From contig JAMLGK010000001.1 in the NCBI GenBank assembly GCA_023957995.1, positions 350,001 through 414,000 on the forward strand: 64,000 nucleotides of DNA. The letters run 5' to 3'. The first letter of the stretch is position 1. Each line of letters opens with the position of its first letter. A program made the translations under genes and the position numbers. Of this stretch, positions 9,026-17,649 are shown in pieces. The notes beneath the pieces were generated by a model, which worked only from the letters and a program-made list of their open reading frames with translations, had not been told where the DNA came from and ran no database searches. Source of the stretch: Microthrixaceae bacterium (lineage in GTDB: Bacteria; Actinomycetota; Acidimicrobiia; Acidimicrobiales; Microtrichaceae).

Positions 9026-9906
9026 GGCGTCACCATCGTGCCGACACCGGCGTGGGTGAACAGCTCCAGCAGCAGCACGTGCGGCAGGCGACCGTCGATC
9101 AGGTGCACCGATCCCACACCGCCGGAGACCGCTTCGGCACAGCCCGACATCTTCGGCACCATGCCTCCGTTGATCGAGCCGTCGGAGATGAGCGACTCGA
9201 TCTCCGCGGGGGTGGTCCGTGCGATCAGCGTGCCCGGATCGTGCTGGTCGGCCAGCAGGCCGGCCACGTCGGTGAGGAACACCAGTTTCTCGGCGCCGAG
9301 CCGCCGCGCGACCGCGGTGGCGGCATCGTCGGCGTTGATGTTGTAGCGCTGGCCGGAGGCGTCCACTCCGATCGTGGCCAGGACCGGGACGAGGTCCATG
9401 TCGAGTGTGCGTTCGATCAACTCCGGGTGCACCTCGGTCACCGCACCCACGAAACCGAGCTCCGGGTCATGGGGCTCGGCCGCGAGCATGGACGCGTCGG
9501 TACCGGAGAGTCCGACCGCCACCGGGCCATTGGCGTTGAGCGCGGTCACGATGTCGGAGTTGACCTTGCCCATCAGCACCATCTGCGCCACCTCGAGGGT
9601 CTCCGCATCGGTCACGCGGCGACCGTCGACGAAGGTCGACTTCCTGCCCAGGCGTTCCATCCAGGCGCCGATCTGTGGACCGCCGCCATGGACGACCACG
9701 GGCTTTATTCCGACCCGGTGCATCCAGACGATGTCGGACGCGAAGCTGGCGAACAGCTCGGGATCGACCATGGCGTTGCCGCCGAACTTCACCACCACTA
9801 CCGACCCGCGGAAGGCCTCGATGTACGGCAGCGCCTGGAGAAGTACGTCGACCGCAACGGCGGGGTCGCGCCGCGGGTCCACATGGCCCTGACCCGATTC
9901 GTTCAC
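9022..9906 (-). CDS. argB: acetylglutamate kinase
   Basis: Phosphorylates N-acetylglutamate, the second step of the cyclic or linear arginine route and usually the arginine-feedback-regulated one. It is 294 aa with the amino-acid kinase fold: VVVKFGGNAM near the N-terminus, VHGGGPQIGAWMERLG, and NINADDAATAVA in the C-terminal half. The GTG start overlaps the argC stop as GTGA. Confidence 0.96.
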   Translation of the reverse strand: MNESGQGHVDPRRDPAVAVDVLLQALPYIEAFRGSVVVVKFGGNAMVDPELFASFASDIVWMHRVGIKPVVVHGGGPQIGAWMERLGRKSTFVDGRRVTDAETLEVAQMVLMGKVNSDIVTALNANGPVAVGLSGTDASMLAAEPHDPELGFVGAVTEVHPELIERTLDMDLVPVLATIGVDASGQRYNINADDAATAVARRLGAEKLVFLTDVAGLLADQHDPGTLIARTTPAEIESLISDGSINGGMVPKMSGCAEAVSGGVGSVHLIDGRLPHVLLLELFTHAGVGTMVTP

Positions 9907-10937
9907 GGGTACACCCCGATCGAGCTCAGGCCCGTGGTCTCGGGCAGGCCGAGCACCAGGTTCATGTTCTGCAGCGCTGAACCCGAGGCCCCCTTGGTGA
10001 GGTTGTCCAGGGCCGCGATGGCGAGCACGTTGTCGGTGCGCGGGTCGTGGCGAACTGTGATGTGCACCGCGTTGGAACCGAGGGTGGCCTTGGTGGACGG
10101 GGACCGTTGCGACACCACCACGAAGGGCTCTGCCTCGTAGAAGTCGGTCGCGACGTCGAGGAGGGCCTGGTCGGTCAGGATGCCGGCGTCTCGGGCACTC
10201 ACAGTGGGTCTCGCCGTGCAGGTGGCGAGGATCCCCCGGTTCATCGGTACCAGGTGCGGCGTGAACAACGCGGTTGCGCCCAACACCAGATCGATCTCCG
10301 CGGTGTGTCGGTGCGAGATCAGCCCGTAGGCACCTACGTTCTCATCGGCAGCGCAGAACGTGGTGTTGGCCTTCGGCGGCCGGCCGGCGCCGGACACTCC
10401 GGACAGAGCGTTGACGATGATGGACGCCGGGTCGATCACACCGGCGCGGACCAGCGGGGCCAGTGCGAGATTCGCTGCGCTGGGGTAGCAGCCCGGATTC
10501 GCCACGGCCCGGGAGGAGGTGATCTCGTCGCGGTACAGCTCGGTGAGACCGTACGCGAAGGTGTCCAGCAGCTCGGGGGAGCTGTGCGGTTCGCCGTACC
10601 ACCGTTCGTAGCTGTCGGGATCGGGCAGACGGAAGTCGGCTCCCAGGTCGACCACTGCGACGCCGGAACCGAGGATCTCCCCCATGAGCGACTGCGAGTG
10701 ACCGTGGGGCAGTGCCACGAACACACCGTCGACCCCCGCGAGGAGCCCTGGTGAGTACTTCTCGAAGCGGGTCCGTGGATGGGCCGCAGCGAGGCTGGGG
10801 TAGAGATCACCGATCAACTCCCCCGCCTGGGTGTCACCGGTGGCGAAGGCGAGCTCCATCTCCGGATGCCCGGCGACCAGACGCAGGAGCTCTGCGCCCG
10901 TGTAGCCCGAGGCTCCGATGATCCCGATCAGCTTCAT
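9903..10937 (-). CDS. argC: N-acetyl-gamma-glutamyl-phosphate reductase
   Basis: NADPH-dependent reduction of N-acetylglutamyl phosphate to the semialdehyde; 344 aa. It has the N-terminal Rossmann motif GIIGASGYTGAELLRL and the catalytic Cys in ANPGCYPSAANLAL near residue 150. It is first in the arg cluster. The ATG at 10935-10937 has no Shine-Dalgarno sequence and lies seven bases after TAGGGT, suggesting a leaderless transcript under the putative ArgR operator. No argJ follows it. Confidence 0.96.
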   Translation of the reverse strand: MKLIGIIGASGYTGAELLRLVAGHPEMELAFATGDTQAGELIGDLYPSLAAAHPRTRFEKYSPGLLAGVDGVFVALPHGHSQSLMGEILGSGVAVVDLGADFRLPDPDSYERWYGEPHSSPELLDTFAYGLTELYRDEITSSRAVANPGCYPSAANLALAPLVRAGVIDPASIIVNALSGVSGAGRPPKANTTFCAADENVGAYGLISHRHTAEIDLVLGATALFTPHLVPMNRGILATCTARPTVSARDAGILTDQALLDVATDFYEAEPFVVVSQRSPSTKATLGSNAVHITVRHDPRTDNVLAIAALDNLTKGASGSALQNMNLVLGLPETTGLSSIGVYP

Positions 10938-10945
10938 TCGGCCAA

Positions 10946-10973
10946 CCCTAGACGGTCATGCATTTGTTTGCAA
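10946..10973 (-). promoter_or_regulatory. putative argC promoter (leaderless)
   Basis: On the minus strand TTGCAA (10968-10973) and TAGGGT (10946-10951) are separated by 17 bases, matching sigma-70-type -35/-10 boxes at 4/6 and 3/6 positions. The expected start point falls at or within a base or two of the argC ATG, which fits the lack of a ribosome-binding site. Inference from spacing only. Confidence 0.5.
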
Positions 10974-10983
10974 TCCTATGCAT
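10958..10983 (-). promoter_or_regulatory. putative ArgR operator (ARG boxes)
   Basis: Three TGCA cores lie exactly ten bases apart (10959-10962, 10969-10972, 10979-10982), each within a small palindrome (ATGCAT, TTGCAA, ATGCAT). Neighbouring pairs form TGCAT-N4-TTGCA and TGCAA-N4-ATGCA, the shape of an ARG box. The array starts 21 bases upstream of argC and covers its putative -35 box, as expected for repression. The motif family is known for ArgR; binding here is inferred. Confidence 0.6.
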
Positions 10984-11018
10984 CCATGTGGACCGCCGGT
11001 CCCGATCACCGAACGTGA

Positions 11019-12767
11019 CTACCCCGTGTCGGAGTCGACCTCGGGTGACAACTCCCAGGGACCCTCGGCGTCGACCACCAGCGCCTCGGTACCCACTTCC
11101 ATGACGAAGGAATCCGCCCCGATCCCTTCACAGCTCACGGGCTCACAGTTGCCGACGGGTACCACCCGTGCGCTCTCGTCGTCGAAGGATCCCGCCACCC
11201 GGACGGGCCGACGGAGTCCGCCCGGCATCAGCAGGACCGTGGGACCGTTTCCGGCGACCGGCGACAGGCCTTCCCACGGCATGGCGCCGTCCAACTGCAC
11301 GATGTCGACGACCCAGGATCCCGGGGTCACGATCTCGAGACCTCCGGATTCTCCGCCGGTGTCGGCAAGCACCAGTCCCTGGGTGGTCGCAGCCCTGGGC
11401 AGGAGCTCACCCGGGCCTTCTATCCGGGCCGGTTCCTCGCTGCGGTACCTCACCAGGAACGGTGTCGTCTCCGGTGTGGGCAGAACCGTGTCGCCCACCC
11501 CCTCCACCACCTCCCAGCTGTGATCCGAGGTGGTGTCGGGCGGGTGGGCAAAACCCGCAGGACCCGGATCACTCCCGGGTGCAAACACGCCTCCGGCGCT
11601 CACCAGAACGAGTGCCAGCACCCAGGCCAGCAGGCACATCGCTCCGCCTGCGACGACCCGCGGGATGGTGAACCGACGTCGAAGGGCCCGGAACGGATGC
11701 TCCTGACGGTCCACCGCCAGCGCTATCAGCAGTGCTGCCTGGGGCACCGCCAACCATGCGGTCCTGCCGTCGAACAGGGCACTCCACAGCGACCAGAGCC
11801 CCAGCGCCACCGCACTGAGCATCCCGAACACGAGCGACCAGGCATCCGCGTTGGCCGACCCGAATCCCTCCCTTCGTAGCTGTGGCACCCAGAGCCCGAG
11901 CGCCACCACCACCGGAACGACCGTGAGGACGAACTGACCCAGGCCACCGAAGCCGCCGAGGTTGTTGAGCAGGAATCCGCGGGCCGACTCCACCGAAGGC
12001 GGGATCCAGGTGGCGAAGGTGACGTCGAGCCCGTCCACCAGAAGCCCTCTGGAGAGATACGCACACACGGCGACGGCCACCCAGACGCCGCTGCGAACCA
12101 GACGCGCCCGAGAATGCCGTTCCCCCGCGAGCAGCTCGAAGACCACCGCCGGCACCACCAACAGGACCGTCGCCTCCTTGGTCCACACCGCGGCGAGGAG
12201 TGCCACAGCACCCAGGAGGCGCTGGGAGCGGTACAGCGACCACAACACCCCCACCGACATCCCCACCGCTGCGGCGTCCACAAGTGCCTTTCCCGTGTAC
12301 CAGAACACAGGAAAGGAGATCACCCAGACCGCCACGGCGGCGACCACCGAGGTCCGGTTGTGGGTGAGGTATCGCACCAGCGAGGCGAGCAGGAACGTCG
12401 CGCCCACGAGCGCCAGCACGTTGACCACGAACAACGACACGGCGGCATCGGCGGGCACCCATCCGGCGACCCACGGAGCCAGCGCCCGTTGGGAGAACGG
12501 CCGCACCACCAGATCCGGGGCCTCATTGGTGAAGTGCTCGACCAGGCGCAGGTACTGGGTCTGGTCGATGATCAGACCCCTGAGGACATCGCCGTCGGCG
12601 GTCACGTACCACGGATAGTTCACCGGCCCCTGGGTCCCGGTGGCGAGGAACTGGGGAAGCGACAGGATCACCACGCCGATCGACCCGACGGTGGCGGTCA
12701 GCCACCAGTTCGCCCTGGATGCGAGGCCGCCGAGGGCGCGCGTCGGTCGGCGGGCCCCGCTCGTCAT
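11019..12767 (-). CDS. polytopic membrane protein with C-terminal extracytoplasmic domain, unknown function
   Basis: A 582-aa protein if started at the ATG at 12765-12767; a TTG three codons earlier is also open. Residues about 24-45 form the first membrane helix, and about nine further hydrophobic segments follow to about residue 400. A soluble Pro/Thr/Glu-rich C-terminal domain of about 170 aa follows, probably outside the cell. Conserved-looking blocks are DQTQYLRLVE (69-78), PFSQRALAPW (90-99) and WTKEA (195-199). These match blocks in the plus-strand protein at 14083-15246, so the two are paralogues. The topology resembles GT-C glycosyltransferases, but no catalytic motif of a named family is recognised. 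It is divergent from the lipoprotein gene at 12934; the 166-base gap between them shows nothing I can name. Confidence 0.8.
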   Translation of the reverse strand: MTSGARRPTRALGGLASRANWWLTATVGSIGVVILSLPQFLATGTQGPVNYPWYVTADGDVLRGLIIDQTQYLRLVEHFTNEAPDLVVRPFSQRALAPWVAGWVPADAAVSLFVVNVLALVGATFLLASLVRYLTHNRTSVVAAVAVWVISFPVFWYTGKALVDAAAVGMSVGVLWSLYRSQRLLGAVALLAAVWTKEATVLLVVPAVVFELLAGERHSRARLVRSGVWVAVAVCAYLSRGLLVDGLDVTFATWIPPSVESARGFLLNNLGGFGGLGQFVLTVVPVVVALGLWVPQLRREGFGSANADAWSLVFGMLSAVALGLWSLWSALFDGRTAWLAVPQAALLIALAVDRQEHPFRALRRRFTIPRVVAGGAMCLLAWVLALVLVSAGGVFAPGSDPGPAGFAHPPDTTSDHSWEVVEGVGDTVLPTPETTPFLVRYRSEEPARIEGPGELLPRAATTQGLVLADTGGESGGLEIVTPGSWVVDIVQLDGAMPWEGLSPVAGNGPTVLLMPGGLRRPVRVAGSFDDESARVVPVGNCEPVSCEGIGADSFVMEVGTEALVVDAEGPWELSPEVDSDTG

Positions 12768-12933
12768 TCGCGGCAAGCTAGCACAGGCCCCATTCGGCCG
12801 GCGGGGCCATCTGGCAGCCCGCGGGCCTGTTCGCTCAAGGCACGATCACTCCGCGTCGATATCACCGTGACACGCTCCCACGCCGCTGAGACCGACCGAT
12901 GCAGCTGGGACCGATCTCCTCCGAAGGGTTCGA

Positions 12934-14037
12934 ATGCTCACGGGACCAGACCGATCTGCCCTGCAACTGCTGGCCATGGCCGCCGTGGTCGCTCTGGCAG
13001 GCGCCTGCACACCATCGCAGTCCGGTCGCGACAGTGGCCCGGGAGCGGTCGGAAATCGAGCTGCCGCCTGGTCCGTCCAGGAGACCACGACCATCCCCGA
13101 GGTCGACCCACCGAGCCCCACCAGGAGCACCTACGTGGCCGAGGCAAGCCGGCTGGGCCTGGCAGGGTGTCCAGTCTTTCCCGACAACAACGTCTTCCAC
13201 TCCGACATCACCGACCTACCGGTCAGGGAATCCTCCGACGACACCATCTCCGCGGCCGGGGCGGAACTGACTCTCCGGGCACCGACGTCGTTCGTCTGGG
13301 AGGGATCCAGGCCGGGCCTCCCCGTGAACCTGGTCGACTCGCGGACCACACCCGGCGTCGACGTGGTCGGGGGAACCTACTCGTACCTGTCCGACCTCGA
13401 GGACCACCCGATCCCGGACTCCCCACGGATCGAGGGCTACCCCGGAATGGCCTGGGACCGACACATGCTGGTCCTGGACACAGCGACCTGTGTCACTTCG
13501 GAGTTCTTCTTCGTGACCCCACCGAACCCGTGGTTCGACCGCTGGACAGCCTCTGGAGCGGTCAAGATGGACCTGCGCGGCAACGCGATCCGCGCCCGCG
13601 GCTCCGCCAACGCCGCGGGGATGTCGCTCCTGGCGGGGATGCTCCGCTACGACGAGGTGGCGAGCGGTCAGGTCAACCACATGATCGGCATCTCACTTCC
13701 GGACATCTCCGAGCTGGGCCCGGTCTGGCCCGCGAGCAGGACCGACGGTCGGTCGGCCGACCCCCACACCCCCAGGATGGGAACCATCCTCCGCCTGAAG
13801 CCGACGGTCGACCTGAGCGGCCTCGGGCAGCATTCCAGGGTCATCGCAGAAGCGATGCAGACACACGGACTGGTCGTCGGTGACACCGGCCCCGATTGGA
13901 TCAACCTCGCGGTCGAGAACCACTCGGGTTGGGACGATCTCGATCTGAGCGGAATGTCCGGAATCTCGCTGGCGGATTTCGAGGTGGTCGATCCAGAGGC
14001 GATGAAGGTCTCCGATCACAGTTACGAGATCCGCTGA
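12934..14037 (+). CDS. secreted lipoprotein of unknown function
   Basis: 367 aa with an N-terminal hydrophobic segment ending ALAGAC, a plausible lipobox, followed by a low-complexity linker (to about residue 65). The mature part begins with CPVFPDNNVFHSDITDLPV, a Cys-Pro-x-Phe-Pro start that recurs in uncharacterised secreted bacterial proteins. Later blocks are WDRHMLVLDTATC, LRGNAIRARG.NAAG and LRYDEVASGQVNHMI. No enzyme motif is recognised. The start at 12934 has no clear ribosome-binding site. It lies between two related membrane-protein genes, divergent from one and in line with the other (45 bases apart), which suggests a shared surface-polymer or envelope role (inference). Confidence 0.8.
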   Translation: MLTGPDRSALQLLAMAAVVALAGACTPSQSGRDSGPGAVGNRAAAWSVQETTTIPEVDPPSPTRSTYVAEASRLGLAGCPVFPDNNVFHSDITDLPVRESSDDTISAAGAELTLRAPTSFVWEGSRPGLPVNLVDSRTTPGVDVVGGTYSYLSDLEDHPIPDSPRIEGYPGMAWDRHMLVLDTATCVTSEFFFVTPPNPWFDRWTASGAVKMDLRGNAIRARGSANAAGMSLLAGMLRYDEVASGQVNHMIGISLPDISELGPVWPASRTDGRSADPHTPRMGTILRLKPTVDLSGLGQHSRVIAEAMQTHGLVVGDTGPDWINLAVENHSGWDDLDLSGMSGISLADFEVVDPEAMKVSDHSYEIR

Positions 14038-14082
14038 CCCGTACCGGGGGTGCGAACCGGTACCGGCTGTATTGTCCATCCG

Positions 14083-15246
14083 ATGGGGAACGACCGGTCA
14101 ATCGACGAATCTCTGCGCGCTCGGCTGCCCCTGCGGGTGATGCTCGTGTTCACCCTGGCGCTGGTGGTGCTGGGAGGACTCAGGTTCGCAAGGATCGATC
14201 TCGCCGGCACGAGCTTCTTCGCCACGGACAACTACTACACGTGGAACACCGAGGACGGCCGCCACATCGAACACCTGAACATCGACATCTCCCAGTACCT
14301 CGCGATGGTCGAGGACTACAGGGGTGTCGATGGGGCCTTCGAGAAGCAGGAGCCCTATCCGGAGTTCGCAGCCGACTACGACACCTACAAGGGCCCGGTC
14401 GAGCCCTTCACCCAGCGCGTGGCTCTGCCGTGGCTCGCTTCATTGATCCCCCTGGACAGCTCCTACGCATTCGCCCTCGTGAACCTGGTGCTCGTGGTGA
14501 TGGGGTTGTGGTTCCTGGTCGATGCGCTGGCGGTGAGCGGCCGCTCGCCCACCGCCCAGGCGATCGGTGCCGCGCTCTACACATTCGCGTTGCCGGTCGT
14601 CGTCTACGCCTCGTCGCTCTTCATCGATGGTGGTGTGGTCGGGGTGCTCGTCATCGGCTACTGGCTGGTGGTCAGGCGCTACTGGGCTGCGGTGGTGGTG
14701 TTCTTCCCAGTGTCCTTCATGGTCAAGGAAGCGCTGCTGATCCTCGCCCCGACAGCGGTCTGGGCATGGAAGACGAGCGGACACAGCCTGAAGGACCCCC
14801 GATTCCTCTCGGGTGCCGCGATCAGCGCAGCCGGGGTGGTTGCAACGGCATGGTGGGTATCGGCAACGGCGCCTGAAGCGGTGTTCTCCTTCACCGTCCT
14901 GCCCACGTGGGGTTTCCTGCGCTTCAATCTCACCAGTCCGGTCTCCGCGGTGTTCTTCGCGCTGAGCGTCTCGACGGTCGTCATCCCCGCGCTCCTCGGA
15001 ACAGCGCACCTGTGGCGCACCATGGGCCCCCGCGGGTCGATGCTGGGTTCATCGGGTCCCGACCTGGTCGGATTCGCGATGGTCATCCTCTTGAACATCT
15101 ACTCGATCGCATCGACCGACCTGACCGCCAGAACCGGCTGGCTGATCTGGCCCTTCGCCATATCGCTGGCCGCCGTGTGGGTCGACCAGCAGAGCGATCT
15201 TCCCGCTAGATTCGATCGACGACTGTCAGGCCCCGTGCGGAGTTGA
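14083..15246 (+). CDS. polytopic membrane protein, paralogue of the 11019-12767 product
   Basis: 387 aa from ATG at 14083; a GTG at 14050 is also in frame. About nine hydrophobic segments span the protein, the first at residues 18-34. DISQYLAMVE (68-77), PFTQRVALPW (108-117) and VKEALLIL (214-221) match the blocks in the neighbouring membrane protein, and QYL falls at residues 71-73 in both, which supports both start choices. It lacks the partner's long C-terminal domain. TATTGT at 14070-14075, seven bases before the ATG, could be a -10 box of a leaderless transcript. Function unknown; a GT-C-like lipid-linked transferase is one possibility. It converges on pheT with a nine-base gap. Confidence 0.8.
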   Translation: MGNDRSIDESLRARLPLRVMLVFTLALVVLGGLRFARIDLAGTSFFATDNYYTWNTEDGRHIEHLNIDISQYLAMVEDYRGVDGAFEKQEPYPEFAADYDTYKGPVEPFTQRVALPWLASLIPLDSSYAFALVNLVLVVMGLWFLVDALAVSGRSPTAQAIGAALYTFALPVVVYASSLFIDGGVVGVLVIGYWLVVRRYWAAVVVFFPVSFMVKEALLILAPTAVWAWKTSGHSLKDPRFLSGAAISAAGVVATAWWVSATAPEAVFSFTVLPTWGFLRFNLTSPVSAVFFALSVSTVVIPALLGTAHLWRTMGPRGSMLGSSGPDLVGFAMVILLNIYSIASTDLTARTGWLIWPFAISLAAVWVDQQSDLPARFDRRLSGPVRS

Positions 15247-15255
15247 CCGGGTTCG

Positions 15256-17649
15256 TCACCCCCGAAGGGTGGCCGAATGCGTGTCCTGCACCGCGGCGAT
15301 GATCGCCTGGCGCAACTCGCCCACCTCGGAATCGGTGAGCGTACGGTCCATGGCACAGAACCGGAGCCGGAACGCGAGAGACTTCTGATCGACCCCGAGC
15401 GCATCGGAACGGAACACGTCGAACAGGTCCACCGCTGTGACCAGGCCCTCACCGGCGCCATGGATCGTGGCCGCCACCACCGCTGCGGGAACCCGCTCGT
15501 CGACGACGAACGCCAGGTCCACGTCGGTGGAGGGAAACCGGCTGACCGGACGAACCTGCACGACGGTCTCGGGCAGTGCGAGCAGGGAGTCCATGTCGAG
15601 CTCCAGCCAGGCCAGGCGCTCGTCGATGTCGTGTGCCTCAGCCACTCCGGGATCGACCTCGCCCACCGAGCCCAGGTCAACTCCGGCAACCTCGACCACC
15701 GCGCTGCGGCCGGGATGCAGTCCGGGCACCTCGGCAGAACGGAGCGCCAGTGGGCCCACTCCGGCCGCGGACAGGAGCACTTCGAGGAGTTGAACGGCCT
15801 CGGCGGCCTCGGCTCCTGCCAGCACTGCGGCAACGCTCTCGCGCTCGCCGCTGAGGACACGATCCGCAGCGGTGCTCGCCGATCGCTCCACCAAGAGCTC
15901 TCCCGGCCCGAAGACCCTGGCCACCTCGAAGAACCGCACACCCCTGGTCCGCCGGGCAGCGTTGTAGGAAACCGCAGCCAGTAGGCCGGGCAACAGCGAG
16001 GTGCGCAGGACCGACTCCTCGGCCGCCAGCGGGTTGGCCACTCTCAGGCCATCTGCGCTCAGTCCGCACCGCTGCAGGTCACCGGGTGCCAGGAATGGCA
16101 TGGGCATCGCTTCGGACAGTCCTGCTCCCACGAGTGCGGCCCTGATCCGGCGCCGTCGACGCTGTGCGGGTGTCAGCGATCCAGCCTTGGGTGATGTGGG
16201 AACCGTCTTGGGTATCGAGGAGAACCCGTGCATCCGCCCGACCTCCTCGACCAGGTCGACCTCGGAGGTGCAGTCGAGGCGCCAACTCGGTACGTCGACC
16301 AGCGAGCTGGATCCGTTCCCGTTGTCCGATGAGCTGAACCCGATGGAGTCGATCAGCGAACGGACCTGCGCGGTGTCGAGGTCGGTGCCCAGCAGGAGGT
16401 TCACGCGGTCCGTGCGTAGCGCGATCGATTGCGGCGCCGGAAGGTTGCCCTGCTCGTCGACCACTCCCGGGTGCAGCCGTGCGCCGGTGATCCCGCCCAG
16501 GAGTTCGGCGAACCGCAGCGCTGCCAGCGGGGCGATCTCGGGATCGACACCACGTTTGAAGCGCAGGGAGGCCTCGGAGTGCAGGTTCAACCCCGCACTC
16601 GACACGGCGATCGACATCGGGTCCCACCACGCCGCTTCGAACAACACGTCGGTGGTCGACTCCGAGATCTCGGTGGATGCACCACCCATCACCCCGGCGA
16701 CCCCGATGGCCGTGTCGCCACCATCTGCGATCACGCCGTCGCGCTCGGTCAGGGTGCGGAGAACGCCGTCGAGGGTTTCGACCTGCTCGCCCTCGCGCGC
16801 CCGTCTGACCCGAAGTGTGGCTCCATCCACCTTGGCGAGATCGTAGGCATGGCTCGGTTGGCCCAGCTCCAGCATCACGTAGTTGGACACATCCACCGCC
16901 ACGCTGATCGGGCGCATCCCGGCGGCCAGCAACCTGGCAGCCATCCACGGCGGTGTCTGCGCTTCGTTCAGCCCGGTGATCACCCGTGCGACGAACCTCC
17001 CACAGAGGTCGTCGTCGAGGATCTCCACCGAAACCATGGCTCCGGTGTCCGCACCGTGTTCTGAAACGACAGGGTTCGGCAGCTGCAGGGGCAGTCCGAG
17101 TTTCGCCGACAGGTCACGGGCGACTCCCAGCATGCTGAGTCCGTCCGGCCGGTTGGGAAGCACGTCCAGGTCGAACACGGTGTCGGGCAGGATTCCGAGA
17201 ACCTCGGCCACCGGTGTGCCGGGCGCCGGGTCCCCGGCGAGGATGTGTATCCCCGAATGGTCCTCTCCCAACCCGAGTTCAGCAGCGGAACAGAGCATTC
17301 CGTTGCTGACCTCACCCCGCATCTTGCGCGCTGCGATCTCCATCCCGTCGGGCATGGTGGTGCCGACCGTGGCGAGCGGCACGAGGTCGCCCTCGGACAT
17401 GTTGAAAGCCCCACAACAGACCTGGAGGCCCTGGCCGTCGCCCGGGTCGACCTGGACCAGCTGGATGCGGTCGGCATCGGGGTGTGGGGCCGTCTCGATC
17501 ACACGAGCAGCCACGATCCCCTCGAGTCCCTCCCCCACGGTCTCCACACCGTCGACCTCGAAACCAAGGTCGGCGAATGTCTCGACCAGCTCCTCCACGG
17601 TCGACTCCACCGGGGTGAACTCGCGGATCCATGACAGTGGCGCGCGCAT
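15256..17649 (-). CDS. pheT: phenylalanyl-tRNA synthetase beta subunit
   Basis: Beta chain of the alpha2-beta2 PheRS; 797 aa from the ATG at 17647-17649 (MRAPLSWIREFTP), which shares its A with the pheS stop (TGATG). The open frame extends further upstream but only through pheS, so that part is not used. Domains in order: N-terminal tRNA-binding fold (HPDADRIQLVQVDPGDG), B3/B4 editing region, B5 domain, a catalytic-like core, and a C-terminal anticodon-binding FDX-ACB domain (about residues 700-797, starting RFPSTDVDLAFVVD). Confidence 0.97.
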   Translation of the reverse strand: MRAPLSWIREFTPVESTVEELVETFADLGFEVDGVETVGEGLEGIVAARVIETAPHPDADRIQLVQVDPGDGQGLQVCCGAFNMSEGDLVPLATVGTTMPDGMEIAARKMRGEVSNGMLCSAAELGLGEDHSGIHILAGDPAPGTPVAEVLGILPDTVFDLDVLPNRPDGLSMLGVARDLSAKLGLPLQLPNPVVSEHGADTGAMVSVEILDDDLCGRFVARVITGLNEAQTPPWMAARLLAAGMRPISVAVDVSNYVMLELGQPSHAYDLAKVDGATLRVRRAREGEQVETLDGVLRTLTERDGVIADGGDTAIGVAGVMGGASTEISESTTDVLFEAAWWDPMSIAVSSAGLNLHSEASLRFKRGVDPEIAPLAALRFAELLGGITGARLHPGVVDEQGNLPAPQSIALRTDRVNLLLGTDLDTAQVRSLIDSIGFSSSDNGNGSSSLVDVPSWRLDCTSEVDLVEEVGRMHGFSSIPKTVPTSPKAGSLTPAQRRRRRIRAALVGAGLSEAMPMPFLAPGDLQRCGLSADGLRVANPLAAEESVLRTSLLPGLLAAVSYNAARRTRGVRFFEVARVFGPGELLVERSASTAADRVLSGERESVAAVLAGAEAAEAVQLLEVLLSAAGVGPLALRSAEVPGLHPGRSAVVEVAGVDLGSVGEVDPGVAEAHDIDERLAWLELDMDSLLALPETVVQVRPVSRFPSTDVDLAFVVDERVPAAVVAATIHGAGEGLVTAVDLFDVFRSDALGVDQKSLAFRLRFCAMDRTLTDSEVGELRQAIIAAVQDTHSATLRG

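Noticed and set aside
12114..13883. 589-codon plus-strand frame
   Set aside because: Arg/Gly/His-rich shadow of the membrane-protein gene (antisense) and the lipoprotein gene (other frame).
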